From Thermoplasmata archaeon (lineage in GTDB: Archaea; Thermoplasmatota; Thermoplasmata; RBG-16-68-12), in NCBI GenBank assembly GCA_021788795.1, contig JAJYKG010000079.1, forward strand, positions 1-8,826: 8,826 nt of DNA. The letters run 5' to 3'. The notes beneath the pieces were generated by a model, which made no database searches, was not told where the DNA came from, and saw only the letters and a program-made list of their open reading frames with translations. A program made the position numbers and the translations under genes. Position 1 is the first letter of the stretch. Each line of letters opens with the position of its first letter. Positions 1 through 5,534 of the stretch are shown in pieces.

Positions 1-380
1 GTGGCGTTGCTCGGCGCGTAGGCCGGGTCGCCCGCGAAGGAGACGAGCACCGTGTAGTTGCCCGGATAATCGGGCGTGTACGCCAACCCTGCCTCGCCTT
101 CGGCGTTCGTGGTCGCGTTCCCGAGGAGCAGCCAGCCGAACGTCGTCCGCTCGGTGAACGTCAAGTTCTCGCCCCCGAGCGCGCTGCCGTTCGCGGCGTC
201 CGTCAGGATCGCCCGGAGGTTCGCCTGGGAGCCTACCGCGAGGCTCGTCGGGACGACCGTCTGGACCTGGGTCGGGGCGGCCGCGGAAGCCGCGGCGAGG
301 GGCGCGCTCGCGGCGCCCGGCCCCGCGAGGACGAGGAGCGCCAGGAGGACCACGAGCAGGGCCACGGCGGCGCGCCTCAT
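1..380 (-). CDS. Secreted Ig-like domain protein, N-terminal part (partial)
   Basis: The visible 126 residues begin with a Sec-type signal peptide: MRR, then a run of Ala/Val/Leu to about residue 19, and a plausible cleavage site after ASA near residue 26. An Ala/Pro-rich linker follows, then a beta-rich domain (about 38-125) that reads like an invasin/Big-type Ig fold: PTSLAVGSQANLRAILTD, then NAEGEAGLAYTP and GNYTVLVSFAGD. Four N-x-S/T sequons (N64, N72, N88, N108) are packed into this domain, which fits an N-glycosylated archaeal surface protein. The ATG overlaps the stop of the NrfD-like gene as ATGA and is preceded by a perfect GGAGGTGA, so it should be translationally coupled to the redox operon. 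The C-terminal part lies beyond the window, so any cofactor domain (cupredoxin, haem) or anchor cannot be seen. It may be the external partner of the NrfD module (inference). Confidence 0.8.
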   Translation of the reverse strand, partial: MRRAAVALLVVLLALLVLAGPGAASAPLAAASAAAPTQVQTVVPTSLAVGSQANLRAILTDAANGSALGGENLTFTERTTFGWLLLGNATTNAEGEAGLAYTPDYPGNYTVLVSFAGDPAYAPSNA

Positions 381-1693
381 GGGGTCACCTCCTCGCCTGC
401 GGGCCGGGGCACGGGCTCCGTCACCGGCGTCTCCTCGGACACCTCCCAGATGCTCACGAGCGGGAAGAGCTTCGAGAAGACTGCATACAGGAGCGCGAAC
501 CCGGCGAACGCGCCGGCCGTGATGGACCACTCGACCCAGGTCGGGGTGTACGTGCCCCACGACACGGGCATCTGCGGCGTGGCCATCGCGGGGACCACGA
601 TTAGGAACCGCTCGAACCACATGCCCACGTCGATCATGACGGCGGCGGTCACGAGCCACGCGACGCTCTTCACGCGGGTCAAGGCGAGGATGAACACGGG
701 CGCCAGGAAGCCGCCCGCGACCATGCCCCAGAAGAGGTACGCGTAGGGGCCGAAGGCGAGGGAGCCCAGCCACGCCGAGTCCGCGGACTCAGACCCGTAC
801 GCCGCGGTCAGGTACTCGCTCAGGGTGAAGTAGAGCAGGACGAGCTCCATCACGAGCATGAGGAGGCCGAGGTTCCGGAAGTGGGACGGCTTGATCCACC
901 GCTCTAGGTGGTACGCGCGCCGGAAGATCGCCATCGCGATGATGATCGTCGCGATCCCGGAGAGGATGGCTCCCCCGACGAAGTAGACGCCGAGAATCGT
1001 GCTGTGCCAGCCGACCCGCAGGGTCATCCCGAAGATCCAGGACACGACCGTGTGCACGCTGACCGCGATCGGGATGATCAGGACGGCCATGATCGCGATG
1101 CCGCGCTTCAGGCGCCGCTTCTGCCCCGGGCTCGCCTTCCACCGCATCGACAGGAACCCGTACAGCCTGCGGCGGAAGGGGCCGCCGACCTGCTGTTCGC
1201 GGATCGCGGCGAGGTCCGGGATGAGCGGCAGGAAGAGGTAGAGCAGGCTGCCCGTGAGGTACGTGGCGATCGAGATGAAGTCCCACAGGATCGCGGACTG
1301 GATGCGGCCGTACGCGAAGAGGTTCAGGATTCGGAGGGGGCCGCCGAGGTCGATCAGCGGGAACAACGCGCCGATGCTGATCGCGATGACCGTGATCGAC
1401 TCCGCCATCCGGGTGATCGGCTTGCGCCACTCCGCGCCGCTCACGCGGAGGATGGCGGAGATCAGCGTGCCCGCGTGGGAGACGCCGATGAAGAAGACGA
1501 AATTGGAGATGTAGAACCCCCAGCTCACGTAGTTGTTCATGCCGGTGACGCCCAGGCCGGTCGTGAACTGGACGTAGTACGCGTACACGCCGACGGCCAC
1601 GATGGCGATCAGGGGCGCGATGATCGCGTAGAAGCGCCACGTCGTCTTTCGAATCGGAGCCACGAGCCGGTCGAACTCCTCCTGGTTCTCCAT
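377..1693 (-). CDS. NrfD/ActC-family membrane quinone oxidoreductase subunit
   Basis: The 438-residue protein has about ten hydrophobic helices (roughly 20-42, 58-83, 95-115, 134-156, 197-219, 232-258, 274-296, 311-337, 344-367, 388-412) and a basic cytoplasmic-type loop at 172-197. It belongs to the NrfD/PsrC/ActC/DsrP family, integral subunits that exchange electrons between membrane quinols and a partner iron-sulfur protein. Signature stretches include SHAGTLISAILR (72-83, with His73), GALFPLIDLG (108-117), VHTVVSWIFGM (213-223) and ERFLIVVP (361-368). These resemble ActC of alternative complex III more than short NrfD proteins. The start is fixed by GGAGGTGA four bases upstream. The gene begins 4 nt after the Fe-S protein stop and its own stop overlaps the next ATG. 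The C-terminal tail (about 418-438) is acidic and Pro-rich. The assignment to the family is firm; the exact complex (ActC, DsrP, PsrC or other) is not. Confidence 0.93.
   Translation of the reverse strand: MENQEEFDRLVAPIRKTTWRFYAIIAPLIAIVAVGVYAYYVQFTTGLGVTGMNNYVSWGFYISNFVFFIGVSHAGTLISAILRVSGAEWRKPITRMAESITVIAISIGALFPLIDLGGPLRILNLFAYGRIQSAILWDFISIATYLTGSLLYLFLPLIPDLAAIREQQVGGPFRRRLYGFLSMRWKASPGQKRRLKRGIAIMAVLIIPIAVSVHTVVSWIFGMTLRVGWHSTILGVYFVGGAILSGIATIIIAMAIFRRAYHLERWIKPSHFRNLGLLMLVMELVLLYFTLSEYLTAAYGSESADSAWLGSLAFGPYAYLFWGMVAGGFLAPVFILALTRVKSVAWLVTAAVMIDVGMWFERFLIVVPAMATPQMPVSWGTYTPTWVEWSITAGAFAGFALLYAVFSKLFPLVSIWEVSEETPVTEPVPRPAGEEVTP
385..392 (-). promoter_or_regulatory. Shine-Dalgarno site of the secreted Ig-like gene
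   Basis: On the minus strand this reads GGAGGTGA, a full match to the archaeal 16S rRNA 3' end, four bases before the ATG at 380. It lies within the last codons of the NrfD-like gene and fixes the start of the downstream gene. Confidence 0.8.
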
Positions 1694-1697
1694 CGTC

Positions 1698-1705
1698 TCA
1701 CCTCC
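1698..1705 (-). promoter_or_regulatory. Shine-Dalgarno site of the NrfD-like gene
   Basis: On the minus strand this reads GGAGGTGA, four bases before the ATG at 1693. Its TGA is also the stop codon of the ferredoxin gene, so termination and re-initiation are physically linked. Confidence 0.8.
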
Positions 1706-2522
1706 GGGCGGGCAGGTAGTACACGCGCGGGTCCGTGCCCAGCTCCTCCTTCCAGCGGAACCCGCCCTGGGTCTGCAGGGTCGAACGGAACGGGATCGTC
1801 TCCCCCTTCGAGTTCGTCACGGCGTCGTCGTACTCGTTGCCGAAGTAGATGGCGCCCATCGGGCAGCCGCGCGTGCACTCGGGGAGCGTCCCCTTGCGGA
1901 CCATGGCGGCACAGAAGACACACTTCATCGCGACGCCCTTACCGACCGGGTAGGGGTCCTCGGGCGAGTACGGGTGGGCGAGGGCCTCCGGCGGGTACGA
2001 GGGCTGCAGCCAGTTGAACGACCGCGCGTTGTAGGGGCAGGCGGCCATGCAGTACCGGCAGCCGATGCACCGGGTCTGGTCGACGAGCACAATCCCATCC
2101 GGGTCCACGTACGTGGCGCCGACGGGGCAGACCTTGGCGCACGGGGCGTTGCGGCACATGAAGCAGGGCCGCGGCAGGTGGTAGGTGCCGCCCGTGTCGT
2201 CCGTGACCGTATACACCTGGATCCACTGCTGGTTGAACGGCACGTAGTGCGCTTTCTGGCAGGCGAGGGTGCAGGCGCCGCAGCCGTCGCACTTCTGGAG
2301 GTCGATCAGCATGACCCAGCTCTGCGCGGAGGAGCCGCGGAGCCGCGGGTCCTGGCTCGCGGGGATGATTTTGTTCATGAGGTAGCCGGAGCCCAGCGCC
2401 AGGACCGCCACGGCCCCCGCGCCGATTCCCGCGATCTTGAGGAACTTCCGTCGGTCCATCCCGTCCTTGCGTTTCGGCGTCGCATCGTCGCTCGCTTCCC
2501 CTTGTGCCTTCCCGTCCGTCAT
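1698..2522 (-). CDS. Tat-exported 4x[4Fe-4S] ferredoxin subunit (DmsB/PsrB/DsrO type)
   Basis: The 274-residue protein carries a twin-arginine signal (DRRKFLKIAG, Arg24-Arg25) and a hydrophobic stretch to about residue 49, with no obvious cleavage site, so the signal may stay as an anchor. Four cysteine groups follow in the classic order: C78/81/84/88, C120/123/128/132, C142/145/148/152 and C191/194/206/210, the last with the CX2CX11CX3C spacing of DmsB/PsrB-type proteins. This predicts four [4Fe-4S] clusters forming a wire outside the membrane to the NrfD-like protein encoded next. In known systems the other end docks on a molybdopterin enzyme or cytochrome, and none is visible here. The ATG at 2522 has AGGTGG seven bases upstream overlapping the regulator stop. 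A start at Met22 would also keep the Tat motif but has a weaker site. Confidence 0.93.
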   Translation of the reverse strand: MTDGKAQGEASDDATPKRKDGMDRRKFLKIAGIGAGAVAVLALGSGYLMNKIIPASQDPRLRGSSAQSWVMLIDLQKCDGCGACTLACQKAHYVPFNQQWIQVYTVTDDTGGTYHLPRPCFMCRNAPCAKVCPVGATYVDPDGIVLVDQTRCIGCRYCMAACPYNARSFNWLQPSYPPEALAHPYSPEDPYPVGKGVAMKCVFCAAMVRKGTLPECTRGCPMGAIYFGNEYDDAVTNSKGETIPFRSTLQTQGGFRWKEELGTDPRVYYLPARR

Positions 2523-2528
2523 CCTGTA

Positions 2529-2534
2529 CCACCT
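2529..2534 (-). promoter_or_regulatory. Shine-Dalgarno site of the ferredoxin gene
   Basis: On the minus strand AGGTGG lies six bases before the ATG at 2522 and overlaps the TAG stop of the upstream regulator gene. It favours the long start over the internal Met22. Confidence 0.65.
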
Positions 2535-3384
2535 ACTCGTGGCGGCGTACCGGTTCCTCGTCCCCTCCGATCTGCGCGTCCGTCGTCTTGCGCTTCCGGG
2601 CCCAGATGGCCCGGTACTCGCAGAACGCGTCCCCGTGGCCCATGCAGGCGGTCTTCGTCGTCGCCACCCGGCCCATGGACCGGTCGATCCCCTCGTGGAA
2701 CCCCGCGTCGACGGCGTCGCACACGAGGCCGGGCATCTTCTCGGCGAGTTCGAGGAAGGGGCACGTGTACATGCGATATGTGAGCTGGCCCGGCGTCTTC
2801 GCGACGACGGAGCCGACGACGCCGAAGTCGCGGAAGAGGCCGTGGAGGACCAGTTGCTCGAAGGACTCGGGCGACCACTCCTTCACGTCCGCGCGGGACG
2901 CGACCCCGCGGACGAGGTCCTCGCCGAGGGCGGAGCCCTTGGCCCGCAGGACCTCCGCCGTCTGGTCGGGCCCCGCCGACTCCAGGAGGGCGCGGAGGGC
3001 GATTTCGCCGAGGAGCTCGAAATGTCGTTCCGGGAAACCGACCCACGCGTGCGGCGCGGCCTGGTAGCGGACCGCGGGCCGCCCGGTTCCGTGAGCCTTG
3101 TCCGGTGGGGTCTCCTGGATCCACCCTTGCTCCTGGAGGAGGCCCATGTGGTACCGCAGGGTGGCGCGGTTGAGGCCCAGCTCGCGGGCCAGCTCCGGGA
3201 GCGTCATCGGTCGAACCGCGAGCATCTCGAGGATCTTCAGCCGGACCCGGCTCCCGAGGGCCGCGAAGGCGCGCTTCGCCTGGTCGCTCGGCGCAGGGAG
3301 GGCGCTTGCAGGCAGGTCGACCGTGGAGGCCTGGGTCTCGTCGGGAGGCGGTGTCTTCTCGGGATCGGCGCGCTCGGTTTCCAT
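2533..3384 (-). CDS. ArsR-like winged-helix regulator with SufR-type cysteine sensor domain
   Basis: The 283-residue protein (from Met at 3384) has a disordered acidic N-terminus of about 33 residues, then a winged helix-turn-helix (about 36-112) with ALGSRVRLKILEMLA and a recognition helix NRATLRYHMGLLQ. The C-terminal half ends in CPFLELAEKMPGLVC and CMGHGDAFCEY, four cysteines (208, 222, 247, 255). That layout matches the COG2345/SufR group, whose members bind an Fe-S cluster and report on redox or cluster supply. I chose Met at 3384 over 3402 because GGAGGA sits four bases upstream of it, while the upstream ATG has no ribosome site. It is first in the operon, 10 nt before the ferredoxin gene, which suggests it controls the redox module and itself. 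That the cysteines hold a cluster rather than zinc is an inference. Confidence 0.85.
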   Translation of the reverse strand: METERADPEKTPPPDETQASTVDLPASALPAPSDQAKRAFAALGSRVRLKILEMLAVRPMTLPELARELGLNRATLRYHMGLLQEQGWIQETPPDKAHGTGRPAVRYQAAPHAWVGFPERHFELLGEIALRALLESAGPDQTAEVLRAKGSALGEDLVRGVASRADVKEWSPESFEQLVLHGLFRDFGVVGSVVAKTPGQLTYRMYTCPFLELAEKMPGLVCDAVDAGFHEGIDRSMGRVATTKTACMGHGDAFCEYRAIWARKRKTTDAQIGGDEEPVRRHE

Positions 3385-3388
3385 CGTG

Positions 3389-3394
3389 TCCTCC
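3389..3394 (-). promoter_or_regulatory. Shine-Dalgarno site that decides the regulator start
   Basis: On the minus strand GGAGGA lies four bases before the ATG at 3384. The alternative ATG at 3402 has only a GGATCC-containing palindrome (3403-3412) upstream, so the shorter protein is preferred. Confidence 0.65.
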
Positions 3395-3490
3395 GCGGGC
3401 ATCGGGATCCCGCGACGATTGCACGGGCCCCGACGTGGGGGATGACCTTGCGTCGGGCACGCGGTCGCGGAGAGTTTGGTGATTTAGGTC

Positions 3491-3499
3491 ATATTTTTC
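3491..3499 (-). promoter_or_regulatory. Candidate TATA box of the Fe-S operon
   Basis: In an AT-rich island within GC-rich DNA the minus strand reads GAAAAATAT. An archaeal start site about 26 bp downstream would fall near 3469, giving a leader of roughly 85 nt, consistent with this gene using a Shine-Dalgarno site. The box lies inside a dyad, GGTGA (3478-3482) to TCACC (3498-3502), so a bound repressor could cover it. No experimental start is known. Confidence 0.45.
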
Positions 3500-3513
3500 A
3501 CCGTTATCCTCAT

Positions 3514-3535
3514 TAGTACATATCTACGAATGTAG
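3514..3535. promoter_or_regulatory. Composite operator candidate, copy A
   Basis: TAGTACAT (3514-3521) is followed by CTAC-N4-GTAG (3524-3535). TACAT and ATGTA also form an outer dyad (3517-3521 and 3530-3534). TACA/TGTA half-sites are characteristic of operators of BlaI/MecI/CopY repressors, though those have closer spacing. It lies 15-35 bp upstream of the putative TATA box of the Fe-S operon. It could equally be a plus-strand promoter element. Copy B is in front of the BlaI-like gene. Confidence 0.4.
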
Positions 3536-3609
3536 TCGATGAAGAGGGACGTGAGACCCCGATCGCCGCTGCGTGCGCGGACCCGTGGCCGCGTTGCGGA
3601 AAGGAGGTT

Positions 3610-3670
3610 GTCCGAACTGTCAGGCGCGTCGGATCCACGTCGGAGCCCATGGAGGAAACCGAGTTCGGAC
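3610..3670. repeat. 9-bp perfect inverted repeat with 43-nt loop
   Basis: GTCCGAACT (3610-3618) is the exact reverse complement of AGTTCGGAC (3662-3670). The loop contains GGATCC and a twice-repeated CGTCGGA. It could be a stem of a structured RNA or a chance match in GC-rich DNA. Confidence 0.5.
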
Positions 3671-3727
3671 GCCGTCGCCGTTACGCCGTCCGTCACGCCC
3701 GCCGTCCCCCGCCTGCGGGCGCGTTCC

Positions 3728-3751
3728 GCGGTCAGGTCGCCGCGTGACCGC
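3728..3751. repeat. 7-bp perfect hairpin
   Basis: GCGGTCA (3728-3734) pairs exactly with TGACCGC (3745-3751) around a 10-nt loop. There is only a short T-run afterwards (near 3757), so it is not a clear terminator. Confidence 0.45.
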
Positions 3752-3863
3752 CGTCCTGTTTCACCCCGGCTGCGACCCCCTCACGGCCTCTCCGGCGCGG
3801 GGGGCTCGACATCCGTAGGAGCTATTGACGCGGAGTACGCAGATAGCCCCCACAAAGCACGGA

Positions 3864-3890
3864 TAGTACATGCATCTTCTACAAGAGTAG
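3864..3890. promoter_or_regulatory. Composite operator candidate, copy B
   Basis: TAGTACAT (3864-3871) is followed after 7 nt by CTAC-N4-GTAG (3879-3890), the same two elements as copy A but with 5 bp more between them. It ends 23 bp before the ATG of the BlaI-like gene, so it covers where the basal promoter of that gene must be and is well placed for autorepression. The TAGTACAT element might instead act as a TATA-like box. Confidence 0.4.
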
Positions 3891-3893
3891 GCA

Positions 3894-3903
3894 CTGACGT
3901 CAG
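3894..3903. promoter_or_regulatory. 10-bp palindrome before the BlaI-like start
   Basis: CTGACGTCAG is a perfect palindrome lying 10 bp upstream of the ATG at 3914. It may be part of the operator region or the early transcribed leader; no protein can be assigned to it. Confidence 0.35.
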
Positions 3904-3913
3904 CCCGATACAT

Positions 3914-4270
3914 ATGCTCGGTCCTCTCGAGCGGGAGGTGGTGGCGGTCCTCAAGGAGCGGCGGGAGGGGAACACGCGTGCGGTCCTCGAAGGGCTGCGG
4001 TCCCGGAACAAGGACGTGGCCTACACCACGGTGAGCACGATTCTCACCCGCCTTTATGCGAAGGGCGCCATCGACCGCCGCAGCGAGCCCTTCAAGGGCG
4101 GCGAGCGGTACATCTACATGTACCGGGACATCGAGAACGCGTACATCGACGACCTCCTCGGGGGCCTCGTCAGAACGTTCGGGCGGCCTGGGGTCGTCCA
4201 CCTCGCGCAGCGCCTGGAAGGCCTCGGCGAGGACGACCTCAAGCGGCTGCGGGAGCGCCTGCGGACTTGA
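3914..4270 (+). CDS. BlaI/MecI/CopY-family transcriptional repressor
   Basis: The 118-residue protein opens with LGPLEREVVAVLKER and continues with VAYTTVSTILTRLYAKGAI (about 35-53), the recognition helix and wing entry typical of the penicillinase-repressor family (usually about 120-130 residues). A charged helical tail (about 72-118) should be the dimerisation part. Bacterial relatives are dimeric repressors of beta-lactamase or copper genes. No BlaR/MecR sensor protease or copper gene is nearby, so the signal is unknown. I chose the ATG at 3914 because the fold begins at its first residues. The in-frame extension upstream to 3539 lacks domain character and crosses a promoter-like region. 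No Shine-Dalgarno site precedes the ATG, which would fit a short or absent leader. The motif CTAC-N4-GTAG just upstream, shared with the neighbouring operon's promoter region, is its likely target (inference). Confidence 0.88.
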   Translation: MLGPLEREVVAVLKERREGNTRAVLEGLRSRNKDVAYTTVSTILTRLYAKGAIDRRSEPFKGGERYIYMYRDIENAYIDDLLGGLVRTFGRPGVVHLAQRLEGLGEDDLKRLRERLRT

Positions 4271-4390
4271 GGCGCGCTACGACGGGCCCGCACCCCCGGT
4301 GGCGATTGGCGGCGCTTGAGTACGGACCGTTCCCGACGAAATGGGGTCGGACCCGGATTCGTGGCCGCTTGATTCGAACGCACCAATACC

Positions 4391-4397
4391 TATTTAG
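4391..4397 (+). promoter_or_regulatory. TATA-like box of the PhoU-family gene
   Basis: TATTTAG lies in a small AT-rich patch, centred about 28 bp before the ATG at 4422. This spacing predicts transcription starting at or a few bases before the start codon, a leaderless mRNA, in agreement with the absence of a Shine-Dalgarno site. Confidence 0.55.
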
Positions 4398-4408
4398 TGG
4401 GCGGGATG

Positions 4409-4416
4409 CGTATACG
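4409..4416. promoter_or_regulatory. Palindrome near the predicted PhoU-gene transcription start
   Basis: CGTATACG is a perfect 8-bp palindrome between the TATA-like box and the start codon. An AbrB-type or other dimeric regulator bound here would block initiation. This is a weak positional argument only. Confidence 0.3.
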
Positions 4417-4421
4417 TGCCC

Positions 4422-5534
4422 ATGGAGATCGAGACCCGTAAGGTCCAGAAGCTCGGCTACTCCAGCGTGGGCATCTCCCTCCCGAAGGACTGGGCGGCCA
4501 TGAACGGCCTCAAGCCCGGCGCGATCATCACCCTCGCGATCGAGGACGACGGCAGCCTCCGCGTGCGGACGGGGCCGCTCGACGACCACCCCCTCACCTC
4601 CGAAGCCACGATTGACGCGGACGAGTGGGCCGGGCCCGAGGCGCTCACGCGCGTGATCACGGGGAACTACCTCGTCGGCCGCAGCACGATCCGCGTGCGG
4701 AGCCGCGAGGAGCTCTCGCCCGAGCAGCTCCAGGAGATCCACGAAGCCGTCCGCGGGCTGACCGGCCTCACGATCGTGAACCAGGGCCCGAAGTTCGTGA
4801 CGATCGAGAATTTCGCGGAGCCGACGCGCTTCCCCATCGAGGGTCTCCTCCGCCGCCTGCACTACCTGACCTCGCGGATGGAGAACCTGGCTCTTGGGGT
4901 GCTCGCGGGCGCGAGCTCGGGCAACATCGAGGAGGTCGTCCGCATGGAGGCGGAGGTCGACCGCCTGTACTGGCTCGTCGTCCGCCAGCTCATCCTCGCG
5001 GCCCAGAACCGGAGCGTCGCGGGGAAGATCGGGGAGGGGGAGCCGCGGCATCTCCTCGGGGACCGCGTCGTCGCGGTCATGCTTGAGAACGTGGGCGACC
5101 TGTGGGAAGAGCTCGCTGCCGGGAGCATCTCCCTGCTCAAGCCCACCCGGCGCATCCCGAAGGAATTCATGAAGGCCATCGCGGGCCTGAAGGAGAAGCT
5201 CGAGAAGCTCATGGAGCTCACGATGACCGCGTTCTTCACCTCGAACCTGGAGAAGGCGGAGGACGCCCTGGACCTGAAGGACGCGCTCGAGCGGGAGCTG
5301 CGCGCCTTCTCCCAGAGCTCGGGCCTGAAGTGCGACGGCCGCGGCGCCATCTGCAGCACGTGCACGTTCCTCCGGGCGGTCCTGCGCCCGCTGGAGCAGG
5401 TCACGAAGTACTACGGCACGATCGCCCAGATCACGATCAACCGCGCGCTGGAACCGGCCCGCGGGTCCTTCGGGGTCGGCGTCCCCGCCGCCCCGCCGCC
5501 CGCGCCCGAGGCGCCGGCGGAGTCAGTGTCCTGA
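4422..5534 (+). CDS. PhoU-family regulator with AbrB-like N-terminal domain
   Basis: The 370-residue protein begins with an AbrB/SpoVT-type swapped-hairpin domain (about 1-50: RKVQKLGYSSVGISLPKDWA and later GLKPGAIITLAI), the DNA-binding head common in archaeal PhoU-like proteins. Two helical PhoU repeats follow at about 135-240 and 245-345, with EAEVDRLYWLVVRQL (176-190) and LEQVTKYYGTIAQITINRAL (324-343) as the usual metal-binding or packing helices. The tail (about 350-370) is Pro/Ala-rich and disordered. The likely role is transcriptional control of phosphate-related genes, but no Pst transporter is in view. An unusual C304/C311/C314 cluster sits in the second repeat. I chose ATG 4422 over GTG 4416 because the AbrB domain begins right there and the TATA spacing fits. 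The end overlaps the convergent synthetase gene by 12 bp. Confidence 0.9.
   Translation: MEIETRKVQKLGYSSVGISLPKDWAAMNGLKPGAIITLAIEDDGSLRVRTGPLDDHPLTSEATIDADEWAGPEALTRVITGNYLVGRSTIRVRSREELSPEQLQEIHEAVRGLTGLTIVNQGPKFVTIENFAEPTRFPIEGLLRRLHYLTSRMENLALGVLAGASSGNIEEVVRMEAEVDRLYWLVVRQLILAAQNRSVAGKIGEGEPRHLLGDRVVAVMLENVGDLWEELAAGSISLLKPTRRIPKEFMKAIAGLKEKLEKLMELTMTAFFTSNLEKAEDALDLKDALERELRAFSQSSGLKCDGRGAICSTCTFLRAVLRPLEQVTKYYGTIAQITINRALEPARGSFGVGVPAAPPPAPEAPAESVS

Larger units (their letters stand above)
3540..3863. other. Gene-free stretch between the Fe-S operon and the BlaI-like gene
   Basis: No convincing protein gene is seen. An open frame continues in phase from 3539 into the BlaI-like gene, but its product is Arg/Pro/Ser-rich, shows no domain, and reads through the AT-rich promoter island, so it is probably chance openness of GC-rich DNA. 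The stretch carries two notable inverted repeats (3610-3670 and 3728-3751) and could hold a structured RNA or a long leader. I found no RNase P, SRP or tRNA signature. Confidence 0.5.

Noticed and set aside
908..2017. 369-codon plus-strand open frame opposite the NrfD-like and ferredoxin genes
   Set aside because: Its product is a repetitive Arg/Asp/Glu-rich string without domains and lies antisense to two well-supported genes; long open frames opposite genes are expected at this GC content.
3484..3696. 70-codon minus-strand open frame in the gap
   Set aside because: No ribosome site or recognisable domain, and it crosses the promoter island of the Fe-S operon.
3540..3830. RNase P or SRP RNA gene in the gap
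   Set aside because: A GGAGGAAAC string recalls RNase P conserved region I and GGAAAGG recalls the SRP loop, but the required companion motifs (ACAGAA; CAGG before GGAAGG in the right order) are absent.
3539..3913. N-terminal extension of the BlaI-like protein to an ATG at 3539
   Set aside because: The extra 125 residues are Arg/Pro/Ser-rich, show no domain and read through an AT-rich promoter-like region; BlaI proteins are about 120 residues, as from the ATG at 3914.
4360..4390. tRNA T-arm-like string GATTCGAACG
   Set aside because: Flanking bases do not pair into a T-stem and no acceptor, D or anticodon arm is found nearby.
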